64,000 nucleotides of DNA from Variovorax sp. Root473 (lineage in GTDB: Bacteria; Pseudomonadota; Gammaproteobacteria; Burkholderiales; Burkholderiaceae_C): contig NZ_LMEV01000002.1 of NCBI RefSeq assembly GCF_001426505.1, forward strand, positions 160,023 to 224,022. Reading direction: 5' to 3'. A model generated the notes under the pieces. It was not told the DNA's origin and did not search any database. It saw only the letters and a program-made list of their open reading frames with translations. The position numbers and the translations under genes were made by a program. Positions 51,547 through 59,429 of the stretch are shown here, piece by piece; position 1 is the first letter of the stretch; each line of letters opens with the position of its first letter.

Positions 51547-53718
51547 ATGAAGCCCTCTTTCCGTACCGCTCCCCCGTCGCGCCCGCTGTGGCGCCTTTCC
51601 CTGCTCGCCGGCGCCGCCCTCGCGTCGCTGGGCGGCAACGCACTGGCGCAAGCCCCCGCCGCCTCGACGCTGAAGGAAGTGACCGTCAGCGCCGAGGACG
51701 ACAAGGGCTATGCCCCCGCCGCGGCCAGCACCGCCACCAAGGGCAGCGCGCCGCTGCGCGACGTGCCGCAGGCCGTCAACGTGTTGCCCGAGCAGCTGCT
51801 GCGCGACCAGGGCGCCGTGTCAATGCAGGACGCGCTGCGCAACGTGCCGGGCGTGAGCTTCAACCATGGCGACGGCCAGCGCGACCAGGTCGTGATCCGC
51901 GGCTTCAGCGGCATCTCCGACTGGTTCGTGGACGGCGTGCGCGACGACGCGCTGTACTTTCGCGACCTGTCGGACACCGAGCGTATCGAGGTGCTCAAGG
52001 GCCCCGCCGCCGTGCTCTACGGCCGCGGCTCCTCGGGCGGCCTGATCAACCGCGTGACCAAGAAGCCCGTGTTCGAGCGCCGCTTCGGCGAGGTGTCGCT
52101 GGGCCTGGGCAGCCACCACTACACGCGCAGCACGCTCGACCTGAACACGCCCATCGGCGAGAACATGGCCTTTCGCCTGAACGTGGCGGGCGAGAAGTCG
52201 GACAGCTACCGCGACCAGCAGTTCACCGACCGCTACAACATCGCGCCCTCGCTGGCGATCAAGTTCAGCCCGCAGACCGACCTGCTGCTGCAGTACACCA
52301 ACCTGCGCGACCAGCGCCTCACCGACTTCGGCATTCCGGCGCTCAACGGCCGCCCGGTCGACGTGCCCATCGGCGCCTACTACGGCTCCGCGCACGGCAA
52401 GCGCGACGACACCGTGACCAGCAAGGTGCAGACCTTCACCGCCACGCTGAACCACCGCTTCAGCGACGCGCTGAGTCTGCGCAACACCACGCGCTATTCG
52501 AGCTACCACCTGGACCGCAACAACACGCTGCCCAGCGGCACCACCGACCCGGTGCGCCTGACGGTGGGCCGCACGCGCGGCATTGTCGACCGCGACGAGA
52601 GCGGCTGGTTCAACCAGACCGACCTGACCTGGCGCAACGACCTGGGCGGCTTCAAGCAGGAGTGGCTGGTCGGCGCCGAGTTCGGCGTGCAGCGCAAGCG
52701 CCTGTTCAGCGTGTCGTCCGCGGTGGGCGCCCAGCGCGTGAGCCTGTTCAATCCGGTGGCTGACCCGCTGCCCATTCCACTCGCCACTTATCTGGCCGAC
52801 GGTGCGATCCCGAGCAACAGCGAGTTCAAGACCGCGGCCGTGTACTTCCAGGACCAGATCACGCTGGCACCGCAATGGAAGGCGCTGATCGGCGGACGCT
52901 ACGACGTGTTCAAGCAGGACACGAGCTTCGAGCGCAAGCTCGCGCCGCTGGAGCGCACCGACCGCAAGTTCAGCCCGCGCGCCGGCGTGGTGTGGCAGCC
53001 CGACGCAGTGCAGTCGTACTACGTGTCGTACAGCCGCTCGTTCCAGCCTTCGGGCGAGAACTTTGCGCTGTCCACCGGCAACATCGACAACGCGCCCGAG
53101 ATCACCGTCAACAAGGAAATCGGCGCCAAGTTCGACCTGCTCGACGGCGGCCTGAACCTCACGACCGCGCTGTTCAACCTGGAGCGCTCGGGCATCAAGA
53201 ACACCGACCCGAACAACCCGCGCCGCCAGATCAACGTCGGCACGCAGCGCACCAACGGCCTGGAGCTTGCGCTCAACGGCCGTCTGCCGGGCCGCTGGGA
53301 CGTGAGCGCGGGCTATGCGTACCTCGACGCGAAGATGACCAAGTCGCTCGCCACCGTGAGCTCGCTGCAGCTGCCGGTGGGCGCCGCGATCCCGGTGCAG
53401 GGCAAGACCGCCGCGCTCACGCCGCGCCACTCGGCCTTCGTGTGGGCCATGAAAGACCTCGGCCATGGCTTCAGCGCCGGCGGCGGCCTGAACTACGTCA
53501 GCGCGCGCTATGCGTCGCTGAGCAACCTCGTCACGCTGCCCTCGTACCTGACCGCCGACCTCGCGGCCAACTACAAGACCGAGCGCTACGAGATCGCGCT
53601 GAACCTGAAGAACATCGCAAACCGCAAATACCACGTGTCGGCCCATGGCAGCGTGGACAACCTGATCCTGCCGGGACCTGGGCGCGAGGTGCAGCTGACG
53701 CTGCGCGCGAAGTTCTGA
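51547..53718 (+). CDS. TonB-dependent catecholate siderophore receptor (Fiu-like)
   Basis: A 723-residue outer-membrane receptor. The ATG at 51547 gives a normal signal peptide (LWRLSLLAGAALASLGGNALAQ, cleavage near ALA); the open frame upstream is leader RNA. The plug shows APLRDVPQAVNVLPEQLLRDQG, VVIRGFSGISDWFVDGVRDDALYFRD and RIEVLKGPAAVLYGRGSSGGLINRVTKKP, closely like Fiu/CirA-type catecholate receptors. The C-terminus RAKF ends the barrel. It is monocistronic, with its own palindromic Fur-like box and -10. No siderophore synthesis genes are in the window, so it may take up xenosiderophores. Confidence 0.92.
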   Translation: MKPSFRTAPPSRPLWRLSLLAGAALASLGGNALAQAPAASTLKEVTVSAEDDKGYAPAAASTATKGSAPLRDVPQAVNVLPEQLLRDQGAVSMQDALRNVPGVSFNHGDGQRDQVVIRGFSGISDWFVDGVRDDALYFRDLSDTERIEVLKGPAAVLYGRGSSGGLINRVTKKPVFERRFGEVSLGLGSHHYTRSTLDLNTPIGENMAFRLNVAGEKSDSYRDQQFTDRYNIAPSLAIKFSPQTDLLLQYTNLRDQRLTDFGIPALNGRPVDVPIGAYYGSAHGKRDDTVTSKVQTFTATLNHRFSDALSLRNTTRYSSYHLDRNNTLPSGTTDPVRLTVGRTRGIVDRDESGWFNQTDLTWRNDLGGFKQEWLVGAEFGVQRKRLFSVSSAVGAQRVSLFNPVADPLPIPLATYLADGAIPSNSEFKTAAVYFQDQITLAPQWKALIGGRYDVFKQDTSFERKLAPLERTDRKFSPRAGVVWQPDAVQSYYVSYSRSFQPSGENFALSTGNIDNAPEITVNKEIGAKFDLLDGGLNLTTALFNLERSGIKNTDPNNPRRQINVGTQRTNGLELALNGRLPGRWDVSAGYAYLDAKMTKSLATVSSLQLPVGAAIPVQGKTAALTPRHSAFVWAMKDLGHGFSAGGGLNYVSARYASLSNLVTLPSYLTADLAANYKTERYEIALNLKNIANRKYHVSAHGSVDNLILPGPGREVQLTLRAKF

Positions 53719-54193
53719 AGACCCAAAGGCGCACCCTCGGGCGGCCGTGGGACATTGCCCAGTTCCTAGAGCGCGCGGGCATGCGCCTGGAGCCGGCGCC
53801 CGTGTCCATCGGACGCTGGTACCCCGCCTGGGGGCCGTCTTGGTCGGGCCCTGATTTTGGGTTGGGGGCATACCTCGGCCTTTCGTTCAGAAGCTCGTCG
53901 CGATGTACTTGGCTTCCATGAATGGCGAGGCCCAGGACAGGGAGGTTCAATGCCCCAAAACGTTCGAAGGCCATGCCCGACTCGTGTCGAGTCCCCAATA
54001 CTCGCAAGCAGCCCGATCTTCTGATGGAGGACTTCAGCGTGCCAACGACTAGCCCTCCGCGAAAAGCGGAAGGCCTTGCACAGTCGGATGCTGCGGATCG
54101 ATCAACAGGCTGCGCACGACACATCCGGCAAGCACGCGAGCAATTCCCTCAATGGGGATGCGGACGAAAACCTGGACTACCAGGAGGTCGTTC

Positions 54194-54337
54194 ATGTATT
54201 CGTACGAAGACAGAATTCGAGCGGTCGCGCTGTACATCAAGCTCGGCAAACGCGCCGGGGCGACGATTCGCCAGCTGGGGTATCCGACCAAGAATGCGTT
54301 GAAGGGCCGGTCCCGGGAGTATCGCGGCCGCCCGTGA
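54194..54337 (+). pseudogene. Truncated IS3-family transposase OrfA (N-terminal HTH)
   Basis: The 47-codon frame reads MYSYEDRIRAVALYIKLGKR followed by GATIRQLGYPTKNALK, the helix-turn-helix start of IS3-family OrfA proteins (usually about 90 or more residues). It has a good AGGAGG upstream. After NALK the expected SWHREYE-type continuation becomes GRSREYRGRP and a stop, and no OrfB (DDE) follows. It is a decayed fragment, left by an insertion upstream of the catabolic operon. Confidence 0.75.
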
Positions 54338-54547
54338 TGAAGCAGGTAGCCGTCATCGCGTTGTGCACGGCAGGAGAGTGCACGAGCCGTGGAGCGCATA
54401 GCTCACGAGTCAGATCCATGTGTGGTGATGGGGCCCCAGAGTTTTGCCGGTCGCTGCGATTCATTAGCAGCCCCGACAGTTTTCCCTTCGGCCATCATGG
54501 CTGACACAACACCCAGTTTTCAGTTCCTCCTCTGAAACCCTGATTCA

Positions 54548-54557
54548 TTCCCGGGAA
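54548..54557. promoter_or_regulatory. Palindrome upstream of the Atu-like operon
   Basis: TTCCCGGGAA is a perfect 10-bp palindrome 170 bp before the first catabolic gene. It is a candidate operator for an unidentified regulator; no regulator gene is adjacent in the window. Confidence 0.3.
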
Positions 54558-54729
54558 CTATCCGAATAATCCATAAACACCCCTTATCGATCAGGCCTGT
54601 AAATCTTGATGGAATTCGGTGCCCACCACTGCCATCATTCCCCTGGACAGACAGGGCATGCACGGCACCGCACCGTGGACGAGACAACCCATGTGGCGCC
54701 TTGCAGGCGACACGATCGATGAGGAGCAG

Positions 54730-56352
54730 ATGGCCACACTTGCATCGAATCTGGCACCCGCCAGTCCCGCGTACACACGCAACAAAGCCCACATGCTGGA
54801 CCTCGTGGAACAGGTGCGTGCACTCGAGCAGCGCGCGGTCCTGCGCTCCGGGCGTTCGGCGGCCAATTTCCACGAACGCGGCAAGCTGCTGCCGCGCGAA
54901 CGGCTCGCCCACCTGCTGGACCCGGGCCGCCCCTTTCTCGAACTGATGACGCTGGCAGGCTATTGCGGCATCGAGGACCGCGACCCGGCCACCAGCATCC
55001 CGGGCAGCGCGCTGATCGTGGGCATCGGCCACATCTCGGGCGTGCGCTGCATGGTCGCCGTGAACGACGCAGGCATCAGCGCCGGCGCGATGCAGTCGCT
55101 CACCGGCCAGAAGCTGATCCGCGCGCAGGAGATCGCGCTCTCGCACAAGCTGCCTTTCGTGCAGTTGGTCGAAAGCGCGGGTGGCAACCTCAAGAAGTAC
55201 CGCGTCGAGCGCTTCATCGTCGGCGGCGGCATGTTCTACAACCTCGCGCGGCTGTCGGCGGCGGGGCTGCCGGTGATCTCGCTCATTCACGGCTCGTCGG
55301 CCGCCGGCGGCGCCTACCTGCCGGGCCTGTCCGACTACGTGGTCATGGTGCGGCAGCAGGCGCGCGCCTTTCTTGCGGGGCCCGCGCTGCTGAAGGCGGC
55401 CACCGGCGAAGAAGCCACCGAGGAAGAACTCGGCGGCGCCGACATGCACGCGCGCACCTCGGGCCTGGCCGACTACGTGGCCGAGAACGACCTGGACGGC
55501 ATCGCGCGCATCCGCGACATCCTGCGCTCGATCGGCTGGACCGACACCGCGGCATTGCCTGCATCGCCGATCCGCCCGCCGCGCCATGACCGCGAAGACC
55601 TGCTGGGCGTGATGCCGGCCGACGCGCGCACGCCGGTGGACATGCGCGAGGTCATCGCGCGGCTGGTCGACGACTCCGACTTCCACGAGTTCAAGCAGCT
55701 GTACGGCGCGCCCACCGTGTGCGGCTACGCCAGCGTGCACGGCCAGCCGGTCGGCATCCTCACCAACAACGGCCCACTCGATCCGGCGGGTGCCACCAAG
55801 GCCGCCGAGTTCATCCAGCTGTGCGTGCAACTGGACCGCCCGATCCTGTTCCTGCAGAACATCACCGGCTTCATCGTCGGGCGCGCGCACGAAGAAGCCG
55901 GGATGATCAAGCACGGCGCCAAGCTGATCCAGGCGCTGTCGAATGCGCCGGTGCCGCGCATCACGCTGCTGTGCGGCGCCTCTTTCGGCGCCGGCAACTA
56001 CGGCATGTGCGGGCGCGCGTTCAAGCCCGATTTCCTCTTCTCGTGGCCCAACGCCAGGACCGCGGTCATGGGCGGCGAGCAGGCCGCGATGACCATGCGC
56101 ATGGTGGCCGAGGGCGCCGCACGGCGCGCGGGCCGCGCGGTCGACGAGGACGCGCTGGCCCAGGAGAGCCGCGAGATCGTCGACAACTTCAACGAACAGT
56201 CGACCGCCATCTACACCAGCAGCCTGCTGCTGGACGACGGAATCATCGATCCGCGCGACACCCGGGACGTGCTCGGCGTGGTGCTCAGGACCGCCGCCGC
56301 CGCAAAGGCACGCCCCGTCATCCCGATCCAGTTCGGCGTCGCGCGCTTCTGA
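54730..56352 (+). CDS. Biotin-dependent acyl-CoA carboxylase, carboxyltransferase (AtuC/LiuB-like)
   Basis: The beta subunit of an acyl-CoA carboxylase, 540 residues, with crotonase-like N and C domains. Family motifs: SAANFHERGKLLPRERL, the ESAGGNLKKY region, HGSSAAGGAYLPGLSD (CoA binding), HEEAGMIKHGAKLIQALSNA and GASFGAGNYGMCGRAF. Relatives carboxylate 3-methylcrotonyl-CoA (LiuB) or geranyl-CoA (AtuC). Where I recall methylcrotonyl-CoA carboxylase having HFGRIFYN, this protein has VGGGMFYN, which may open the acyl pocket. I chose the ATG at 54730 with GAGGAG just upstream; longer in-frame starts exist. Its alpha partner is at 59430. Confidence 0.9.
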   Translation: MATLASNLAPASPAYTRNKAHMLDLVEQVRALEQRAVLRSGRSAANFHERGKLLPRERLAHLLDPGRPFLELMTLAGYCGIEDRDPATSIPGSALIVGIGHISGVRCMVAVNDAGISAGAMQSLTGQKLIRAQEIALSHKLPFVQLVESAGGNLKKYRVERFIVGGGMFYNLARLSAAGLPVISLIHGSSAAGGAYLPGLSDYVVMVRQQARAFLAGPALLKAATGEEATEEELGGADMHARTSGLADYVAENDLDGIARIRDILRSIGWTDTAALPASPIRPPRHDREDLLGVMPADARTPVDMREVIARLVDDSDFHEFKQLYGAPTVCGYASVHGQPVGILTNNGPLDPAGATKAAEFIQLCVQLDRPILFLQNITGFIVGRAHEEAGMIKHGAKLIQALSNAPVPRITLLCGASFGAGNYGMCGRAFKPDFLFSWPNARTAVMGGEQAAMTMRMVAEGAARRAGRAVDEDALAQESREIVDNFNEQSTAIYTSSLLLDDGIIDPRDTRDVLGVVLRTAAAAKARPVIPIQFGVARF

Positions 56353-56394
56353 CGCGCACCCTGCTCTTCCACACGACAACAAGAGACGAGACAA

Positions 56395-57381
56395 ATGACC
56401 ATCGATCGACGTGTGATGCTGGCCACCATGGCCAGCCTGGCCGCAGGCTTCGGCCCCTTCGCGAACGCGCAGCCCAAGGCCGTCTGGCCGACCAAGACCG
56501 TGAAGTTCATCGTGGGCGCCGCCGCCGGCGGATCCGCGTCCGACGCGGTGACGCGCTTCTTCGCGAACCAGATCGCCGAGCGCAGCAAGCAGCCCGTGGT
56601 GGTCGACAACCGACCGGGCGCCGACGGCAACCTCGCGGCCGAAGTGGTGGCGCGTTCGGCCCCCGACGGCCACACCTTCCTCGTGACCGGCAACAACACG
56701 CACGCCGCCAACGTTCACCTCTACAAGTCGCTGCCCTTCGACCCCGAGAAGGACTTCGCCCCCGTCACCACCTATGCGCGCGTGCCCTACGTGCTGCTGA
56801 TCAATGGCAACCGCCTGGCGGCGCGCACCCTGAAGGATTTCATCGCCCATGCCCGCGCCAACCCCGGCAAGCTGACCTACGCCAGCGCCGCCGTGGCCAG
56901 CCGCGTCGGTGTCGAGCAGCTCAAGCTCACCGCGAAATTCGAGGCCGTGAACGTGGCCTACAAGTCGGGCGCGCAGGCCATGACCGACCTGCTTGGCGGG
57001 CACGTGGACTTCTACATCGCCGACGCCGTCAATGCGCTGCAGCAGGTGCACGCGGGCCGCGCGATCGCGCTGGGCGTGACGGTGGCCGAGCGCCTGCCGG
57101 CCGCGCCCGACCTGCCGACCATCGCCGAGTCGGGCTTTCCTGACTTCGACTTCGCCTCATGGCTCGCGGTCTGGACCAGCGCGGGCACGCCGCCCGATCT
57201 GGTGCGCGCCGCCAGCACCGCGATCAACGACGCCATGGGCTCGCCGGCCGGCCGGCAGTTTCTCGAGAAGCAGGGCCTGCTGCCCTACCCCGGCTCTCCC
57301 GAGGCATTGCGCACGCTGCAACAGCGCGAAACGCTGCGCTGGGGCCAGGCGATCAAGGCCGCGCAGATGGTCGCCAACTGA
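56395..57381 (+). CDS. Bug-family tripartite tricarboxylate transporter substrate-binding protein
   Basis: A 328-residue periplasmic receptor. The signal TIDRRVMLATMASLAAGFGPFANA (cleavage near residue 25) has RR and may use Tat or Sec. Mature motifs typical of Bug proteins: KFIVGAAAGGSASDAVTRFF, PVVVDNRPGADGNLAAEVVA, FDPEKDFAPVT, YKSGAQAMTDLLGGHVDFY. Bug proteins bind small carboxylates and either feed TctAB transporters or act in sensing; no tctA or tctB is nearby. Placement between carboxylase subunit and crotonase suggests it binds the substrate of this pathway. Confidence 0.92.
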   Translation: MTIDRRVMLATMASLAAGFGPFANAQPKAVWPTKTVKFIVGAAAGGSASDAVTRFFANQIAERSKQPVVVDNRPGADGNLAAEVVARSAPDGHTFLVTGNNTHAANVHLYKSLPFDPEKDFAPVTTYARVPYVLLINGNRLAARTLKDFIAHARANPGKLTYASAAVASRVGVEQLKLTAKFEAVNVAYKSGAQAMTDLLGGHVDFYIADAVNALQQVHAGRAIALGVTVAERLPAAPDLPTIAESGFPDFDFASWLAVWTSAGTPPDLVRAASTAINDAMGSPAGRQFLEKQGLLPYPGSPEALRTLQQRETLRWGQAIKAAQMVAN

Positions 57382-57397
57382 ACACGCGACGCACGAG

Positions 57398-58201
57398 ATG
57401 TCATTCGCCTGCACATCACTGTCGTTCGAGGTGGTCGAGAACCGGATCGGCCTGCTCACGCTGCGCTGCCCGGCGCAGCACAACAGCCTGAGCGAAACAC
57501 TCAAGACCGAGCTGCGACGCCTGCTGGCCGAGCTGTCGCATGACCGCGAGCTCGGCGCACTGGTCATCACCGGCGAGGGCCCTTCCTTCTGCAGCGGCGG
57601 CGACCTGCGGCACCTGAAGGGCTCCGAGCGCAGCGCCGACTTCGACCGGCGCCGCCTCTACCAGTTGCACGACTGGGTGCAGCCGCTGATGGACCTGGAG
57701 ATGCCGGTGATCGCCGCGGTCAACGGCCCGGCCATCGGCGCGGGCTTTGGGCTGGCACTGGCGGCCGACTTCATCCTGTGCGCGCCCGAGGCGTACTTTC
57801 GAGCCTCGTTCAGCCGCGTCGGCCTGGTGCCCGACACGGGCCTGTTCTTCACGCTGCCGCGCATCGTCGGCCTGCAGTTGGCCAAGGACATCATCTTCAC
57901 GGGCCGCAAGGTCGACGTGGCCGAGGCGCTCGCCTTGCGCATCGCACGCGCGGTGCATCCGGGCGAGCGGCTGATGGACGAGTCCATCGCGCTCGCGCGC
58001 CGCCTCGCACAAGGGCCGACCGCCGCCATCGGCGCGAGCAAGCGCATCCTGAACCAGTCCTTCCACCTCGACGCGAGGGCGCTGGTCGAGATGGAGGCGG
58101 CGGCGCAGGCCATCTTCTTCCACTCGGACTTCCACCGGCAGGCCATCGATGACTTCGCGAGCGGCACGCCCTTTCGCTACGACTGGGAGCGGCCGCGCTG
58201 A
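57398..58201 (+). CDS. Crotonase-family enoyl-CoA hydratase/isomerase (AtuE-like context)
   Basis: A 267-residue crotonase-fold enzyme. The oxyanion-hole motifs FCSGGDLRHL and NGPAIGAGFGLALAADF are present. Both Glu residues of classical enoyl-CoA hydratase are replaced: the first falls in GFGLALA, the second in FSRVGLVPD. The Asp in LVPDTGLFFTLPR matches the catalytic Asp region of PaaG-type isomerases. It may therefore isomerise or hydrate a glutaconyl-like CoA. In the Atu pathway AtuE hydrates isohexenylglutaconyl-CoA; equivalence is inference from context. It follows the Bug gene by 16 bp. Confidence 0.85.
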   Translation: MSFACTSLSFEVVENRIGLLTLRCPAQHNSLSETLKTELRRLLAELSHDRELGALVITGEGPSFCSGGDLRHLKGSERSADFDRRRLYQLHDWVQPLMDLEMPVIAAVNGPAIGAGFGLALAADFILCAPEAYFRASFSRVGLVPDTGLFFTLPRIVGLQLAKDIIFTGRKVDVAEALALRIARAVHPGERLMDESIALARRLAQGPTAAIGASKRILNQSFHLDARALVEMEAAAQAIFFHSDFHRQAIDDFASGTPFRYDWERPR

Positions 58202-58260
58202 GCGGCCGCCCTCTTCCTTCCTTCTTTTCATCCACCCTCTTTCCTTCCGCCTCACAGACC

Positions 58261-59427
58261 ATGCTGACCCCAGAACACATCGCCCTCCAAGACAGCGTTC
58301 GCCAGTTCATCGCGCGCGAGATCACGCCGCACATCGACGAATGGGAAGCCGCCGAGATCTTTCCCGCGCACGACATCTTCAAGAAGCTCGGCAACGCCGG
58401 CTTTCTCGGCGTGAACAAGCCCGTGGAATTCGGCGGCATGGGTCTGGACTACTCCTACGAGATCGCCTTCTGCGAGGCCATCGGTGGCATTGGCGCCGGC
58501 GGCGTGGGCATGGCCATCGCGGTGCAGACCGACATGGCGACGCCGGCACTGGCGCGCTTCGGCTCCGACGAGCTGCGCGAGCGTTTTCTCAAGCCCACGG
58601 TGGCAGGCGACTACGTCGTGTGCCTGGGGGTCTCCGAAGCCGGCGCCGGCTCCGACGTGGCCTCGGTGAAGACCACGGCGCGCAAGGACGGCGACGACTA
58701 CGTGATCAACGGCTCCAAGATGTGGATCACCAACGGCCTGCAGGCCGACTGGATGTGCCTGTTGGCCAACACCGGCGGCGATGACCCGCATCGCAACAAG
58801 TCGCTGATCTGTCTGCCGCTGCGCGAGAACGGCAAGCTGCGCCCCGGCATCACGATGAACAAGATCAAGAAGGTCGGCATGTGGTCGTCCGACACCGCGC
58901 AGGTGTTCTTCGACGACGTGCGCGTGCCGCAGCGCTACCGCATCGGCGAAGAGGGCAAGGGCTTCATCTACCAGATGAAGCAGTTCCAGGAAGAACGCCT
59001 GAGCGGCGCCACGCGGCGCGTCACCGCGCTGATGAACGCGGTGCACGAGACCATCGACTACACGCGCCAGCGCAAGGCGTTCGGCCAGTCGATCCTGGAC
59101 AACCAGGTGGTGCATTTCCGCATGGCCGAGCTCAAGACCGAGATCGAACTGCTGCGCTCGCTGATCTACCGCGCCGCGCAAGTCCACATGGCCGACGGCG
59201 ACATGACGGAGCTGGCCTCGATGGCCAAGCTCAAGGCCGGCCGGCTGTGCCGCGAGGTCACCGACTCCTGCCTGCAGTACTGGGGCGGCATGGGTTTCAC
59301 CTGGGACAACTCCGTCTCGCGCGCCTGGCGCGACCTGCGGCTCATCTCCATCGGCGGCGGCGCCGACGAAATCATGCTCACCATCATCTGCAAGCACATG
59401 GGCATCCTGCCCAAGCGCGCCGCCTGA
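58261..59427 (+). CDS. Acyl-CoA dehydrogenase (AtuD/CaiA-like)
   Basis: A 388-residue FAD enzyme that introduces an alpha,beta double bond in an acyl-CoA and passes electrons to ETF. Motifs: the FAD-contact CLGVSEAGAGSDVASVKTTA, KMWITNGLQADWM, the RKAFGQSILDNQVVHFRMAE helix, and near the C-terminus LQYWGGMGFTWDN and ISIGGGADEIMLTII, where the Glu after ADE occupies the usual base position. The MLTPEHIALQDSVRQFI N-terminus is normal. It is two bases from the next gene. A citronellyl-CoA or other branched acyl-CoA is a reasonable guess. Confidence 0.9.
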   Translation: MLTPEHIALQDSVRQFIAREITPHIDEWEAAEIFPAHDIFKKLGNAGFLGVNKPVEFGGMGLDYSYEIAFCEAIGGIGAGGVGMAIAVQTDMATPALARFGSDELRERFLKPTVAGDYVVCLGVSEAGAGSDVASVKTTARKDGDDYVINGSKMWITNGLQADWMCLLANTGGDDPHRNKSLICLPLRENGKLRPGITMNKIKKVGMWSSDTAQVFFDDVRVPQRYRIGEEGKGFIYQMKQFQEERLSGATRRVTALMNAVHETIDYTRQRKAFGQSILDNQVVHFRMAELKTEIELLRSLIYRAAQVHMADGDMTELASMAKLKAGRLCREVTDSCLQYWGGMGFTWDNSVSRAWRDLRLISIGGGADEIMLTIICKHMGILPKRAA

Positions 59428-59429
59428 CC

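Larger units (their letters stand above)
53719..54729. other. Long non-coding scar with insertion-sequence remnant
   Basis: About 1 kb without an intact gene. Short frames on both strands show no signal, no family and unusual composition, so I do not call them. 54194-54337 holds an IS3-type transposase start. The last 180 bp must contain the promoter of the catabolic operon, with a TTCCCGGGAA palindrome. The middle third (53850-54190) I cannot identify. Confidence 0.5.

Noticed and set aside
51820-53871. 683-codon minus-strand frame opposite the third TonB receptor
   Set aside because: Antisense to a complete receptor gene with signal peptide, plug and barrel end.
53531-54124. Minus-strand frame crossing the receptor end and the scar
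   Set aside because: Half of it is antisense to the receptor, there is no ribosome site and no recognisable family; I leave the scar uncalled.
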